A stretch of DNA of 37,352 nucleotides from JACMJP01 sp046160675 (GTDB lineage Bacteria; Bacteroidota; Bacteroidia; Chitinophagales; BACL12). Under the pieces are notes generated by a model. It saw nothing but the letters and a program-made list of their open reading frames with translations. It was not told the origin of the DNA and ran no database searches. Positions 25,286 to 33,184 of the stretch are shown here, in pieces. Numbering within the stretch: the first letter of the stretch is position 1; each line of letters opens with the position of its first letter. A program made the translations under genes and the position numbers. The stretch lies in assembly GCA_046160675.1 (NCBI GenBank), contig JBJXHH010000171.1, positions 1 through 37,352 of the forward strand. The letters run 5' to 3'.

Positions 25286-25322
25286 AGTTCTTTCATTCTT
25301 CATATAGAGTTGTTCAAAAACG

Positions 25323-25354
25323 AAAGGGGCATGTTGAGGAGCATGTTCCTTTTT
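25323..25354 (+). terminator. intrinsic terminator after paralogue B
   Basis: Stem AAAGGGGCATG with CATGTTCCTTT (two wobble pairs, eight-base loop) running into a T tract, 37 bases after the stop. Downstream, TTGACA (25358) and CAGATTTG (25385-25392) with a 24-base gap may form a weak promoter for paralogue C. Confidence 0.68.
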
Positions 25355-25468
25355 CTATTGACAAGATTCGTGTCACAAAGCCCCCAGATTTGCATACTAC
25401 CCCCGGGGCAGACAATCCGTCTTTCCTTCATCTCCTGTGGAAATTTTACCCGATTTATTAAGTTAAGT

Positions 25469-25798
25469 ATGACACACACACACAAATTCGACCACCTGGT
25501 GGCAAACGTAGTAACTAAAGTAGCAGTTGCTTTCCCGGTACAGATCATTCAGGAAATTTCCTTTTATAATAACAAACACCTTATTGCAGCCTGCTTCTGG
25601 AAAGATGAATCGCAAATGATGCAGATAGTAAGAAATACCCCTGTTAATATGCAACCTTCCCTGGTGTTTTATGAAGAATTAAATGACTTGTCTCCAACAG
25701 AAATTCAAATTACGGGGATCGATCATGAAAACAACCCATTCTCAATCAGCTTTTCATTTGACTTCCTATTCAAACTCACAAAAAAGTTCGCAGCTTAA
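25469..25798 (+). CDS. small protein of unknown family, paralogue C
   Basis: A 109-residue protein sharing with A and B the helix LVANVVTKVAVAFPV, the strands ISFYNNKHLIAACFW, the segment TEIQITGIDHENNPFS and the end KKFAA. No signal peptide or membrane segment. The frame is open back to 25310, but that stretch covers the terminator and promoter region and does not align, so the ATG at 25469 is chosen. It has a His-rich start (MTHTHKFDH). It precedes the E1 dehydrogenase gene, which has its own promoter. Function unknown. Confidence 0.67.
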   Translation: MTHTHKFDHLVANVVTKVAVAFPVQIIQEISFYNNKHLIAACFWKDESQMMQIVRNTPVNMQPSLVFYEELNDLSPTEIQITGIDHENNPFSISFSFDFLFKLTKKFAA

Positions 25799-25861
25799 TC
25801 TAGCAAAAAAATAAAAACACACACTATGATAACCGCCACAATTATAATCATGATAGCCGTT

Positions 25862-25892
25862 TTGCGGAGGCGATTCAAGAGGCGTAACTTTA
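25862..25892 (+). promoter_or_regulatory. promoter of the fused E1 gene with overlapping palindrome
   Basis: TTG (25862-25864), 20 bases, then TAACTTTA (25885-25892), one base off consensus, 19 bases before ATG 25912. The -7 region lies in an imperfect palindrome (GGCGTAACTTTACGCTT) that could be an operator. Confidence 0.48.
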
Positions 25893-25911
25893 CGCTTCCA
25901 AGGATATTGCA

Positions 25912-27921
25912 ATGGAGATAGCAAAAACGGATTTTCAAAGAGTTATAACTTACAATAAAAAAAATTTTACAAGCGATCAGTTACTTGATCTTTACAAACG
26001 CTTGTTGATGCCCCGTCTGGTTGAGGAAAAAATGCTCAATCTTCTACGTCAGGGCAAAGTTTCAAAATGGTTTAGCGGCATTGGGCAGGAAGCAATTTCA
26101 GTGGCAACAGCATTTGTACTTGAACAAGATGAATACATACTTCCCATGCACAGGAACCTTGGTGTTTTCACAGGAAGAAATATACCGTTTGCAAAACTGT
26201 TCAGCCAGTGGCAGGGAAAGAAAAATGGTTTTAGCAAGGGAAGAGAAAGGAGTTTTCATTTCGGAACAAATGACCATCATATTGTTGGCATGATCTCTCA
26301 CCTGGGCCCGCAAAACGGGGTAGCAAATGGAATAGCACTTGCCTGTAAATTGAGAAATGAGAAAAAGGTTACGGTTGTTTTTAATGGTGAAGGCGGAACA
26401 AGTGAGGGAGATTTTCATGAAGCATTAAATGTTGCTGCTGTTTGGGATCTGCCCGTGATTTTTATAGTTGAGAACAATGGTTATGGGTTATCTACACCGA
26501 CGAACGAACAATTTCGGTGTGAAAAAATTGCTGACAAGGGAGTGGGATATGGGATGAAAGCCTTAACGGTAGATGGAAATAATATCCTGGAAATGGTGCA
26601 GGCTTTAACTGACTGTAAGAAGTATTGCATTACTGAAAATAAGCCCGTGTTGCTTGAATGCATTACGTTTCGAATGCGGGGACATGAAGAAGCCAGTGGT
26701 GTTAAGTATGTTCCAAAGGAAATGATGGAAGAGTGGGGTAAAAAAGACCCCGTGCAGAATTATGAAATTTTTTTGCTTGAAGAAAATATTCTCAATGAAG
26801 AAGTAATAAGTAAGATTCGATCTGAAATAAAAAAAGTAATTGAGGAAGGCGTTCAGAAAGTTTTTGATGAACCTGAAATCATTCCTGACACCGGAGAAGA
26901 AATGCATGATGTGTATGCTCCGTTTATACAAAACGTAATAGCCCCGAAAGTTTCTGCAATATCGCAAAAAAAATTCATCAATGCCATCAGTGATGCACTG
27001 TGGATGGCGATGAAAAAGTATCCTGAGCTCATCATCATGGGGCAGGATATTGCTGAGTACGGAGGCGCCTTTAAAGTTACGGAAAGGTTTGTTGATGAAT
27101 TTGGGAAAGAAAGGATAAGAAATACTCCCATCTGTGAAAGCGCAATCCTTGGGGCAGCATGCGGTTTAAGTGTAAAAAAAATGAAGAGCATTGTAGAGAT
27201 GCAGTTCGCTGATTTTGTAACCAGCGGTTTTAATCCCATCATAAACAACATGGCAAAAATGTATTATCGCTGGGGGCAGAATATTGACAGTGTTGTACGT
27301 ATGCCTACCGGGGCAGGTGTTGGCGCCGGCCCTTTTCATAGCCAAAGCAATGAAGCATGGTTTTTTCATACACCCGGATTAAAAATTGTGTATCCGAGTT
27401 CAGTATATGATGCAAAAGGGTTGTTGCTTGCAGCTATTGAAGACCCAAACCCCGTGATGTATTTTGAACACAAAGCATTGTATCGCAGCATTACAGATGA
27501 TATCCCGGATGATTATTACACGGTTGAAATTGGAAAGGCGAAAATTGTGAGAGAAGGAAATGATTTTTCTATCCTTACTTACGGGATGGGAGTTCACTGG
27601 GCGAAAAACATGTGTGAGAAAAATCATTGTGATGCCGAAATTCTAGACCTCAGAACTTTACTACCTCTTGATTATGCAGCAATAGATGCGGCGGTAAAAA
27701 AGACAGGAAAGGTTTTGATACTGCATGAAGATACTTTGTTGGGAGGTATCGGCGCTGAAATTTCTGCTTACATTTCAGAACATTTGTTTCATTATCTTGA
27801 CGCACCGGTTATGCGTTGCGCAAGTTTAGATACGCCTGTTCCATTTAGTTTAGAATTAGAGAAGAATTTTCTGGCAAATGACAGGCTGGAAGAAAGTATA
27901 GAGAAACTTAGATCCTGGTAA
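25912..27921 (+). CDS. 2-oxoacid dehydrogenase E1, alpha and beta subunits fused
   Basis: A 669-residue thiamine-pyrophosphate enzyme in which E1 alpha (about 1-330) and E1 beta (about 340-669) are one chain. The TPP/Mg motif runs from GEGGTSEGDF at 159 to ENN at 187-189, and the loop RMRGHEEASG corresponds to the regulatory loop of E1 alpha. The beta half has MGQDIAEYGGAFKVT, GAACGLSVKK, PTGAGVGAGPFHSQS and HEDTLLGGIGAEISA. It decarboxylates a 2-oxoacid and acylates the lipoyl group of an E2 partner, which is not in the window. Fused E1 proteins of Bacteroidota are usually assigned to branched-chain 2-oxoacids; substrate is not decided by sequence alone. Confidence 0.93.
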   Translation: MEIAKTDFQRVITYNKKNFTSDQLLDLYKRLLMPRLVEEKMLNLLRQGKVSKWFSGIGQEAISVATAFVLEQDEYILPMHRNLGVFTGRNIPFAKLFSQWQGKKNGFSKGRERSFHFGTNDHHIVGMISHLGPQNGVANGIALACKLRNEKKVTVVFNGEGGTSEGDFHEALNVAAVWDLPVIFIVENNGYGLSTPTNEQFRCEKIADKGVGYGMKALTVDGNNILEMVQALTDCKKYCITENKPVLLECITFRMRGHEEASGVKYVPKEMMEEWGKKDPVQNYEIFLLEENILNEEVISKIRSEIKKVIEEGVQKVFDEPEIIPDTGEEMHDVYAPFIQNVIAPKVSAISQKKFINAISDALWMAMKKYPELIIMGQDIAEYGGAFKVTERFVDEFGKERIRNTPICESAILGAACGLSVKKMKSIVEMQFADFVTSGFNPIINNMAKMYYRWGQNIDSVVRMPTGAGVGAGPFHSQSNEAWFFHTPGLKIVYPSSVYDAKGLLLAAIEDPNPVMYFEHKALYRSITDDIPDDYYTVEIGKAKIVREGNDFSILTYGMGVHWAKNMCEKNHCDAEILDLRTLLPLDYAAIDAAVKKTGKVLILHEDTLLGGIGAEISAYISEHLFHYLDAPVMRCASLDTPVPFSLELEKNFLANDRLEESIEKLRSW

Positions 27922-28108
27922 ACTAAACCTGATCTGCCGGTATAATCCTTTTCTCTTTTTTGCATGTATGTTTCTTTTCTCTGCTTATAAATTAAATTAT
28001 AAAAACAGTACTTGTATACTATAAAACGTTTCTGAATAACCTCATTATATAGAATACTCACAGCAATTAATATAAGAAAGCAAAGAATTTACTCAAATTA
28101 AAAGTTTC

Positions 28109-28116
28109 TATTTTTA
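28109..28116 (+). promoter_or_regulatory. possible -7 box for the SWIM gene
   Basis: TATTTTTA, one base off TAnnTTTG, 14 bases before ATG 28131. Nothing else was recognised in 27922-28130. Confidence 0.3.
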
Positions 28117-28130
28117 CCCAAATTTATTGT

Positions 28131-28556
28131 ATGCCCATTTCACTCCCAACCTTTGAAGAATCTCTTGATAAGGAGACCTGTGAGCGGGGATACGATTTTT
28201 ATTGTGAAGGAAGAATTAAGAATGCTTTCCGAATAAATACTTTTGAATGGCAGGCTGTGGTGCAGGTGTTTGATGAATACAATGTTACAATTCGCATTCA
28301 GAATAATGTTATTGCAAAATATCAATGTAATTGTGAAGAAAACCAAAATGTATGCAAGCATGTAGCGGCTGTGTTATATTTTATTAGGGAGGAGGGTGAA
28401 ATTTCCGTTACAGAAGATAAAGCAGGATTTGAGGAAATGAAAGATTCCCTTAATTATCTTGCTCCTCATGTGTTGCGTTATCTTATGCTGAAGTATGCTG
28501 CAAATAGCAGGGATTTCAGAAAATATTTGCAAGACTACTTCAAGTCGCAGAAGTGA
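28131..28556 (+). CDS. stand-alone SWIM zinc-finger protein
   Basis: A 141-residue protein with a SWIM zinc-binding motif: CNCEENQNVCKHVAAVLYF gives CxC then CxH at about 66-77. The N-terminal part (SLDKETCERGYDFYCEGRIK, WQAVVQVFDEYNVTI) is the usual strand-rich lead-in of SWIM domains. SWIM proteins bind DNA or partner proteins and often stand in or next to SNF2-type helicases, but no such gene is adjacent. The C-terminus (about 100-141) is helical with no known domain. It converges on the DUF5723 gene with 8 bases between the stops. Confidence 0.87.
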   Translation: MPISLPTFEESLDKETCERGYDFYCEGRIKNAFRINTFEWQAVVQVFDEYNVTIRIQNNVIAKYQCNCEENQNVCKHVAAVLYFIREEGEISVTEDKAGFEEMKDSLNYLAPHVLRYLMLKYAANSRDFRKYLQDYFKSQK

Positions 28557-28564
28557 AAAAGAAA

Positions 28565-29986
28565 TTAAAATTTGTTTGGATTTATTGCCCCTTTACAATC
28601 CAACTGTTTTGAAGCCTTATACTTTTTATCATTCTTGTTGCCGGAAAGCCATACTGGATTGATCTTGATGCCTGCATAAAAATCAGTTCCGTTGTATTCG
28701 CTTTTGTTTATCCAACTTAACAGGTCATCGCTGCCAATAGTCAGGAAAAATATTCTTGCCGCAGCACCCACATGAAAATATTTATCCTCATATAGACTTA
28801 CAGGAGTGGTAAGCCCAAAGAAACGACTCTCAAATCTTGGTGCCAGGTAAACGGTATTAGCCCTTGCTACCATATTCTCATTGATAAAGCTGATCCTCCT
28901 TGTGAGCATGGCATTTACAAAAAACCCTTTGCCGATGTTATAATCCGCCTGTAGGTTTATTGCTGCCGGTAAAGAATTTGTAAATTTTGTATCCACCTGT
29001 GAAGCCTGCGATGCATCATATAAAACTCTAGATCCTGTTCTATTGAACTCTATAAGGTCAGAAATGGAATCCAGGTCGGCGGTAAGTACATCAAAATTTG
29101 TTTCACTATTCAAAGCATACGCACCGGCATTATTTCCGTAATGCACAAAACCAAGATCAACTAATGATCCGCTAAACTTCCAATCATAGTCTGCATAATA
29201 ACTTTTTCGGCGACTGCTGTTCAAAGTATAAACGATACCCAGATCAGTTCCGAGCCCCCAACCGTTGAACTTCAGGCTTGTAAAATCTCCACCACCTGCA
29301 TTTTCAGTAAATGCATAAGTTGCATCAATATTAGATACATCAGTAAGGATTTGTTGTTTTGTGAATGTGAGTTCTTCATTATTATGAAACTGAACGCCTT
29401 CAAAGCCACCCAATACTTTTACGTTTGTACCCACGGCAATATTTCCCTGGGGAAGTTCCTGTAGGAGCATCGCTGCATTAAAGCCCACCTCCATCCAATT
29501 TATAAGGACCGCATCAAATTTTGGTAATGTAGTAGGAACACCCATTGGAATGTTTTGAAGTGTATTTATCCCTGGGGGATAATTATCGCTCATGACACTT
29601 GCCGCTGATCTTCCTGTTATGAAAAACCCGAAAGCAAAATCGCCGGTTTTAAAAAATGCAGAAGGAAGCTGGAGGAATGCATTTTCAGTGGCTCTAAGTT
29701 GAGAAACCTCATTAAACAAAAGGTTTGCGCTATCAGCGCTCATTGCAGAAAATGTATTTGCATCCTGCAGGTACACATAATTGTTATAAGCAGAGAAACC
29801 ACCTGCAACGATATTTACATCCCATGGTAATGCTCCGCTTATTGCACTTGCAGGGTTAAGCAACATGCCGTTACTGCCACTGAAGTTATCAGTTCTTAGG
29901 CCAATAAATTCTTGCGCAAATACTTTATGAGTAGAAATGCTGATAATGAGAAGTGCCGCAACTGCACTTGAAAATAACTGTTTCAT
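28565..29986 (-). CDS. DUF5723 family protein, probable outer-membrane barrel
   Basis: A 473-residue protein with a signal peptide ending KVFAQ. The first mature part (GLRTDNFSGSNGMLLNPASA, INWMEVGFNAAMLLQELPQG) fits DUF5723, a Bacteroidota family similar to outer-membrane beta barrels (PorV/FadL-like start with an NPAS motif). Alternating hydrophobic strands, for example GKGFFVNAMLTRRISF, support a barrel. Function unknown. Between its start and kynureninase (29987-30154) there is only a possible terminator. No confident promoter was seen. Confidence 0.8.
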   Translation of the reverse strand: MKQLFSSAVAALLIISISTHKVFAQEFIGLRTDNFSGSNGMLLNPASAISGALPWDVNIVAGGFSAYNNYVYLQDANTFSAMSADSANLLFNEVSQLRATENAFLQLPSAFFKTGDFAFGFFITGRSAASVMSDNYPPGINTLQNIPMGVPTTLPKFDAVLINWMEVGFNAAMLLQELPQGNIAVGTNVKVLGGFEGVQFHNNEELTFTKQQILTDVSNIDATYAFTENAGGGDFTSLKFNGWGLGTDLGIVYTLNSSRRKSYYADYDWKFSGSLVDLGFVHYGNNAGAYALNSETNFDVLTADLDSISDLIEFNRTGSRVLYDASQASQVDTKFTNSLPAAINLQADYNIGKGFFVNAMLTRRISFINENMVARANTVYLAPRFESRFFGLTTPVSLYEDKYFHVGAAARIFFLTIGSDDLLSWINKSEYNGTDFYAGIKINPVWLSGNKNDKKYKASKQLDCKGAINPNKF

Positions 29987-30109
29987 AATTCTGGTTTTTT
30001 GTAAAAATTTGCATGCGGCTAATTGGTTTATTTGATCGGTTAATAGGTATAACGCTAAGTTCAGATTTTTAATTGCTTAAAAGAGCGACAAAAAATCCTC
30101 CTTTCCGGT

Positions 30110-30137
30110 CAAAAATCAGGCTATGAGTAAAAAGCCT
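30110..30137 (-). terminator. possible terminator after kynureninase
   Basis: On the minus strand AGGCT and AGCCT pair across a ten-base loop and are followed by GATTTTTG, 17 bases past the kynU stop. The stem is only 5 bp. Confidence 0.4.
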
Positions 30138-30154
30138 TTAGTTACTGGGTTTCT

Positions 30155-31438
30155 TTACCCTGCATTGTGAAAGATGTTGGCAAAATTCCACACATCTGAG
30201 AAAGTATTATACAGAGGAACAGGGGCTACCCTTATTACGTCAGGTTCCCGCCAATCTGCAACTATGCCATTTTCAGTCAAAGTATCATATGTTTCCTTGC
30301 CGTTTTTGTCCATCACTATGGAAAGCTGGCAGCCCCTTTGTTTCGGATCTGCAGGGGTAATGATTTTAAAGTCTTTTCTCCTTCCATGCATCAACAGGTA
30401 TTCAAGGTATCCTGTGAGCAAGTACGATTTTTCAGTGAGTTTAGCCATACCCGCCTCCTCAAAAATCTCAAGAGAAGCCATGTGAGCAGCCATCGGAAGT
30501 ATTTGCGCATTACTCATTTGCCAGCCCGCTGCGCCGGGTTGGGGATAAAACCCTTTCTGCATTTTAAACCTTGTTTCTTCCTCATTTCCCCACCAGCCAC
30601 TTAGCCTTGGAAGTGAATTATTATTGCAATGTTTTTCATGAATAAATACACCGCTTGTTCCTCCGGGCCCGCTATTTAAATATTTATAACTGCACCAGGT
30701 TGCGAAATCAACCTGCCAGTCATGTAAATGTAGTTCAACGTTTCCGGCAGCATGTGCAAGGTCATAGCCAACAACAATCTCCTGCGAACATGTTTTTGCA
30801 TGTGCAGTAATTTTTTCCATTTCAAATAATTGTCCGTTGTAATAGTTTACTCCACCCAACATGATCAATGCAAGATCATCTTTGTGTTCAGAAATTTTTT
30901 GCAAAATATCTTCCGTGTGCAAAATGTATTCACCTTCTCTGGGTATCAGTTCAATAATTGCATCATTCGGGTGTAAACCATGATACTTTACCTGGTTTTC
31001 AACTGCATACTGATCTGACGGAAATGCCATGTATTCCATCATCACTTTATACCTCTTTTTTGTTGGGCGATAAAATGAGATCATGAGTAAATTTAAATTA
31101 ACAGTGAGCGAATTCATTACAACCACTTCTATTGGTTTTGCGCCAACTAACCTTGCTGTTTGACGTTCTAAAAAATGATGATAATACAGCCATGGGTTCT
31201 TTGCATGCAGGTGACCTTCTACCCCCATTATTTCCCAATCTTTCAGCTCCTGTTCAATATAATTTCTAGTTGATTTTGGTTGCAGACCAAGCGAATTTCC
31301 GCAGAAATAAATCAGTTCTTTATCATCTTTTTTGGGGATATGAAATTTAGTTCTGAAATGATGTAGCGGATCATTTGCATCCTGCAACCTTGCATACTCT
31401 TTTGTATTGTTGAATTGAGTCATTTGTTTTACAAGCAT
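30155..31438 (-). CDS. kynU: kynureninase
   Basis: A 427-residue PLP enzyme that cleaves kynurenine to anthranilate and alanine (or 3-hydroxykynurenine to 3-hydroxyanthranilate) in tryptophan degradation and in one NAD route. Recognised parts are YFCGNSLGLQPKSTRNYIEQ, MNSLTVNLNLLMISFYRP, GYDLAHAAGNVELHLHDWQV, and the PLP-lysine site WCSYKYLNSGPGG (Lys252), then QPGAAGWQMSNAQI. The length is normal. The start is either 31438 or the in-frame ATG at 31423 (MTQFNNTKEYA), which agrees better with family N-termini. No other tryptophan-degradation gene lies in the window. Confidence 0.95.
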   Translation of the reverse strand: MLVKQMTQFNNTKEYARLQDANDPLHHFRTKFHIPKKDDKELIYFCGNSLGLQPKSTRNYIEQELKDWEIMGVEGHLHAKNPWLYYHHFLERQTARLVGAKPIEVVVMNSLTVNLNLLMISFYRPTKKRYKVMMEYMAFPSDQYAVENQVKYHGLHPNDAIIELIPREGEYILHTEDILQKISEHKDDLALIMLGGVNYYNGQLFEMEKITAHAKTCSQEIVVGYDLAHAAGNVELHLHDWQVDFATWCSYKYLNSGPGGTSGVFIHEKHCNNNSLPRLSGWWGNEEETRFKMQKGFYPQPGAAGWQMSNAQILPMAAHMASLEIFEEAGMAKLTEKSYLLTGYLEYLLMHGRRKDFKIITPADPKQRGCQLSIVMDKNGKETYDTLTENGIVADWREPDVIRVAPVPLYNTFSDVWNFANIFHNAG

Positions 31439-31442
31439 CTGG

Positions 31443-31476
31443 TAAAGTTAAGCAGTTGAAAATTGTCTCTTTACAA
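31443..31476 (-). promoter_or_regulatory. possible kynU promoter
   Basis: The minus strand has TTG (31474-31476), 23 bases, then TAACTTTA (31443-31450), one base off consensus, 4 bases before ATG 31438 and 19 before ATG 31423. Confidence 0.4.
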
Positions 31477-31537
31477 AAAATTTGAACTTCTCCGCAATCA
31501 TTAAAGATTCATTTACATTACCCCTTCGGTCTCACTC

Positions 31538-31545
31538 TATTTTTG
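31538..31545 (+). promoter_or_regulatory. -7 box deciding the start of the 458-residue gene
   Basis: TATTTTTG, a full match, 17 bases before ATG 31563. The open frame continues upstream to 31482, but that part would lie before the transcript start. Confidence 0.45.
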
Positions 31546-31562
31546 CAAATTATATAAAAACT

Positions 31563-32939
31563 ATGAAAAAATTTTTATTATGGCTGTCAGCATTTGCCAT
31601 AGGGGCAGCCGCCACTTCTTTTACTATCAAAGAAAGCAAAACCGCTCAGGGCTGGTTGGGTATAAAGGAAAAAAAATATCAGGACAGCTATTCAATACCT
31701 GTTCAGGAGTATAGTGATGCTTCTTATCCCCATAATCCCGACATTTCTATTCAAAGCAAAATGGCAGGGTCGTTTTCCAATGCTTTACTCGATTTGCAAT
31801 ACAATGGGGATTCATCCGTGAACTTTGTTTTTCACCCTACAAACTTTATGAGTGATACTATCATTCTAAAAAATGTGAATGTATTTGAGTGGGTTCCATA
31901 TGCACCTACATGGCTTTCCGGCGATGAATACCTTGCAAGTATTGCATTGATCAATCAGGAATGGAACCGGGTACAGGTAAAATTTGAAACAGGGCAATTT
32001 GAGGTGAAAGGCACGAACCAGGAAAAAGATGTCATTACAAGGGTTGACATTGCCAACAATTGTTTAAATGCAGGACTTTGGGAAATAATTTGCTTTACAA
32101 ATGAAGATGGAACTGAAAAACCTATAAGTCATGGCTGGTTCGATTTCCCGATGGATTTGTATGCACATTTGTTTGAAAGAAGAAATACTATGCCGGTGAA
32201 AAACTTTAAACCCTTTTTGCGTAACTGGAGCGAAACTGAAAGCGAATATGTAAACTTAACAGTGTTGCGAAAAGTAGAAGAAGAAAAAGAAATACAATTT
32301 GCAAATAGGAATAATGAATATTATCCGGTAAAAGGAGAACGGCAGAAAAAAATGCCAAATATTATTTCTCCTGATACTTTTAGTCTTGTGCAGCATTTTC
32401 TAAGTAATGATACAAAGTATGCAAACTTTGATGCACCCGGAATCTATAATAGAAATAACCCACGGCAAACGGAACTGGGAAGGTTCTATACACTTAACAA
32501 AATCATGTTCAGAGATGTTACCGCAGCTACAAATGAGAAAACTACAGAGCTTGAATTATTTTACACAGACGAAGGAAATACAACACAGACGAGGCTGATT
32601 TTTGGGGGTTTGAAGTTGGAGAATATACCTACTCTCAAGCATGATGACCTGCACAAGGGGTATCAAATCTCAATGGGAATTTCGAATCACTCATTTTATG
32701 AATCTTATAAATCTTTTCTAAGTAACAAGATTGAAAATAATGCCCAATATGCCCTCGTCTTATCTGAAGATGGAAAATGGCTTGACTCGCACAAGGTAGG
32801 TATAGACGGAGTTTTATTTTATTATGATGAAGAACGCCCAGGAGAACTGCAAATGATGTTGCTTTCGTTCGAAAGACATTCGTTTGTAGGGAAATATTCA
32901 ATAACACTTCCTAATCAGCCGGTGAAAAGCGCAATCTAG
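31563..32939 (+). CDS. exported protein of unknown function
   Basis: From ATG 31563 a 458-residue protein that I do not recognise. It begins with MKKFLLWLSAFAIGAAATSF, a signal peptide or anchor. The rest is soluble, rich in aromatic residues and strand-like, with segments such as FEWVPYAPTWLSGDEYLA, SHGWFDFPMDLY, and FDAPGIYNRNNPRQTELG. There are no cysteines in obvious clusters, no repeats and no sorting domain. The N-terminal 27 codons of the longer frame (from 31482) are rejected because of the -7 box at 31538. The gene stands divergent from kynureninase without a clear functional link. Confidence 0.72.
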   Translation: MKKFLLWLSAFAIGAAATSFTIKESKTAQGWLGIKEKKYQDSYSIPVQEYSDASYPHNPDISIQSKMAGSFSNALLDLQYNGDSSVNFVFHPTNFMSDTIILKNVNVFEWVPYAPTWLSGDEYLASIALINQEWNRVQVKFETGQFEVKGTNQEKDVITRVDIANNCLNAGLWEIICFTNEDGTEKPISHGWFDFPMDLYAHLFERRNTMPVKNFKPFLRNWSETESEYVNLTVLRKVEEEKEIQFANRNNEYYPVKGERQKKMPNIISPDTFSLVQHFLSNDTKYANFDAPGIYNRNNPRQTELGRFYTLNKIMFRDVTAATNEKTTELELFYTDEGNTTQTRLIFGGLKLENIPTLKHDDLHKGYQISMGISNHSFYESYKSFLSNKIENNAQYALVLSEDGKWLDSHKVGIDGVLFYYDEERPGELQMMLLSFERHSFVGKYSITLPNQPVKSAI

Positions 32940-33102
32940 CATCCGTTAAAGAATACTTTACTGGCTTTTTTGGTAGCATTAACCCTTCTGCAAGTAGTGT
33001 TGCATAGATGTGAAAGAGGTTTCCTGTTTGTTTGTCAATTGTGACTCCCCAACACATTACTGATTCATCAATCTTATAAGCTTGTTCTAACCGTTTATAC
33101 AT
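32911..33102 (-). CDS. possible small protein, 63 residues
   Basis: A short open frame, MYKRLEQAYKIDESVMCWGV and onward to a Lys-Pro-rich end (LMLPKKPVKY). The composition is protein-like (balanced charges, no low-complexity run), but the last ten codons overlap the end of the convergent 458-residue gene. No promoter box or ribosome binding site is evident. It may be a real small gene or a remnant. The remaining part of 32940-33184 holds nothing else I can name. Confidence 0.3.
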   Translation of the reverse strand: MYKRLEQAYKIDESVMCWGVTIDKQTGNLFHIYATLLAEGLMLPKKPVKYSLTDARLRFSPAD

Positions 33103-33159
33103 ACTTTCATTGTTTTGTAATAATATAAGGTATCCGTCATAGCAGATTCTTTAGTTATG

Positions 33160-33167
33160 TAATTTTA
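33160..33167 (+). promoter_or_regulatory. possible -7 box for the barrel gene pair
   Basis: TAATTTTA, one base off TAnnTTTG, 17 bases before ATG 33185. Confidence 0.3.
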
Positions 33168-33184
33168 CTACGAAAAGAATAGTG

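Noticed and set aside
25300..25548. Minus-strand 82-codon frame between paralogues B and C
   Set aside because: It covers a terminator and the antisense of paralogue C and has no family pattern.
12658..31438. nadB and kynU as parts of one NAD-synthesis cluster
   Set aside because: They are about 16 kb apart with unrelated genes between them and separate promoters.
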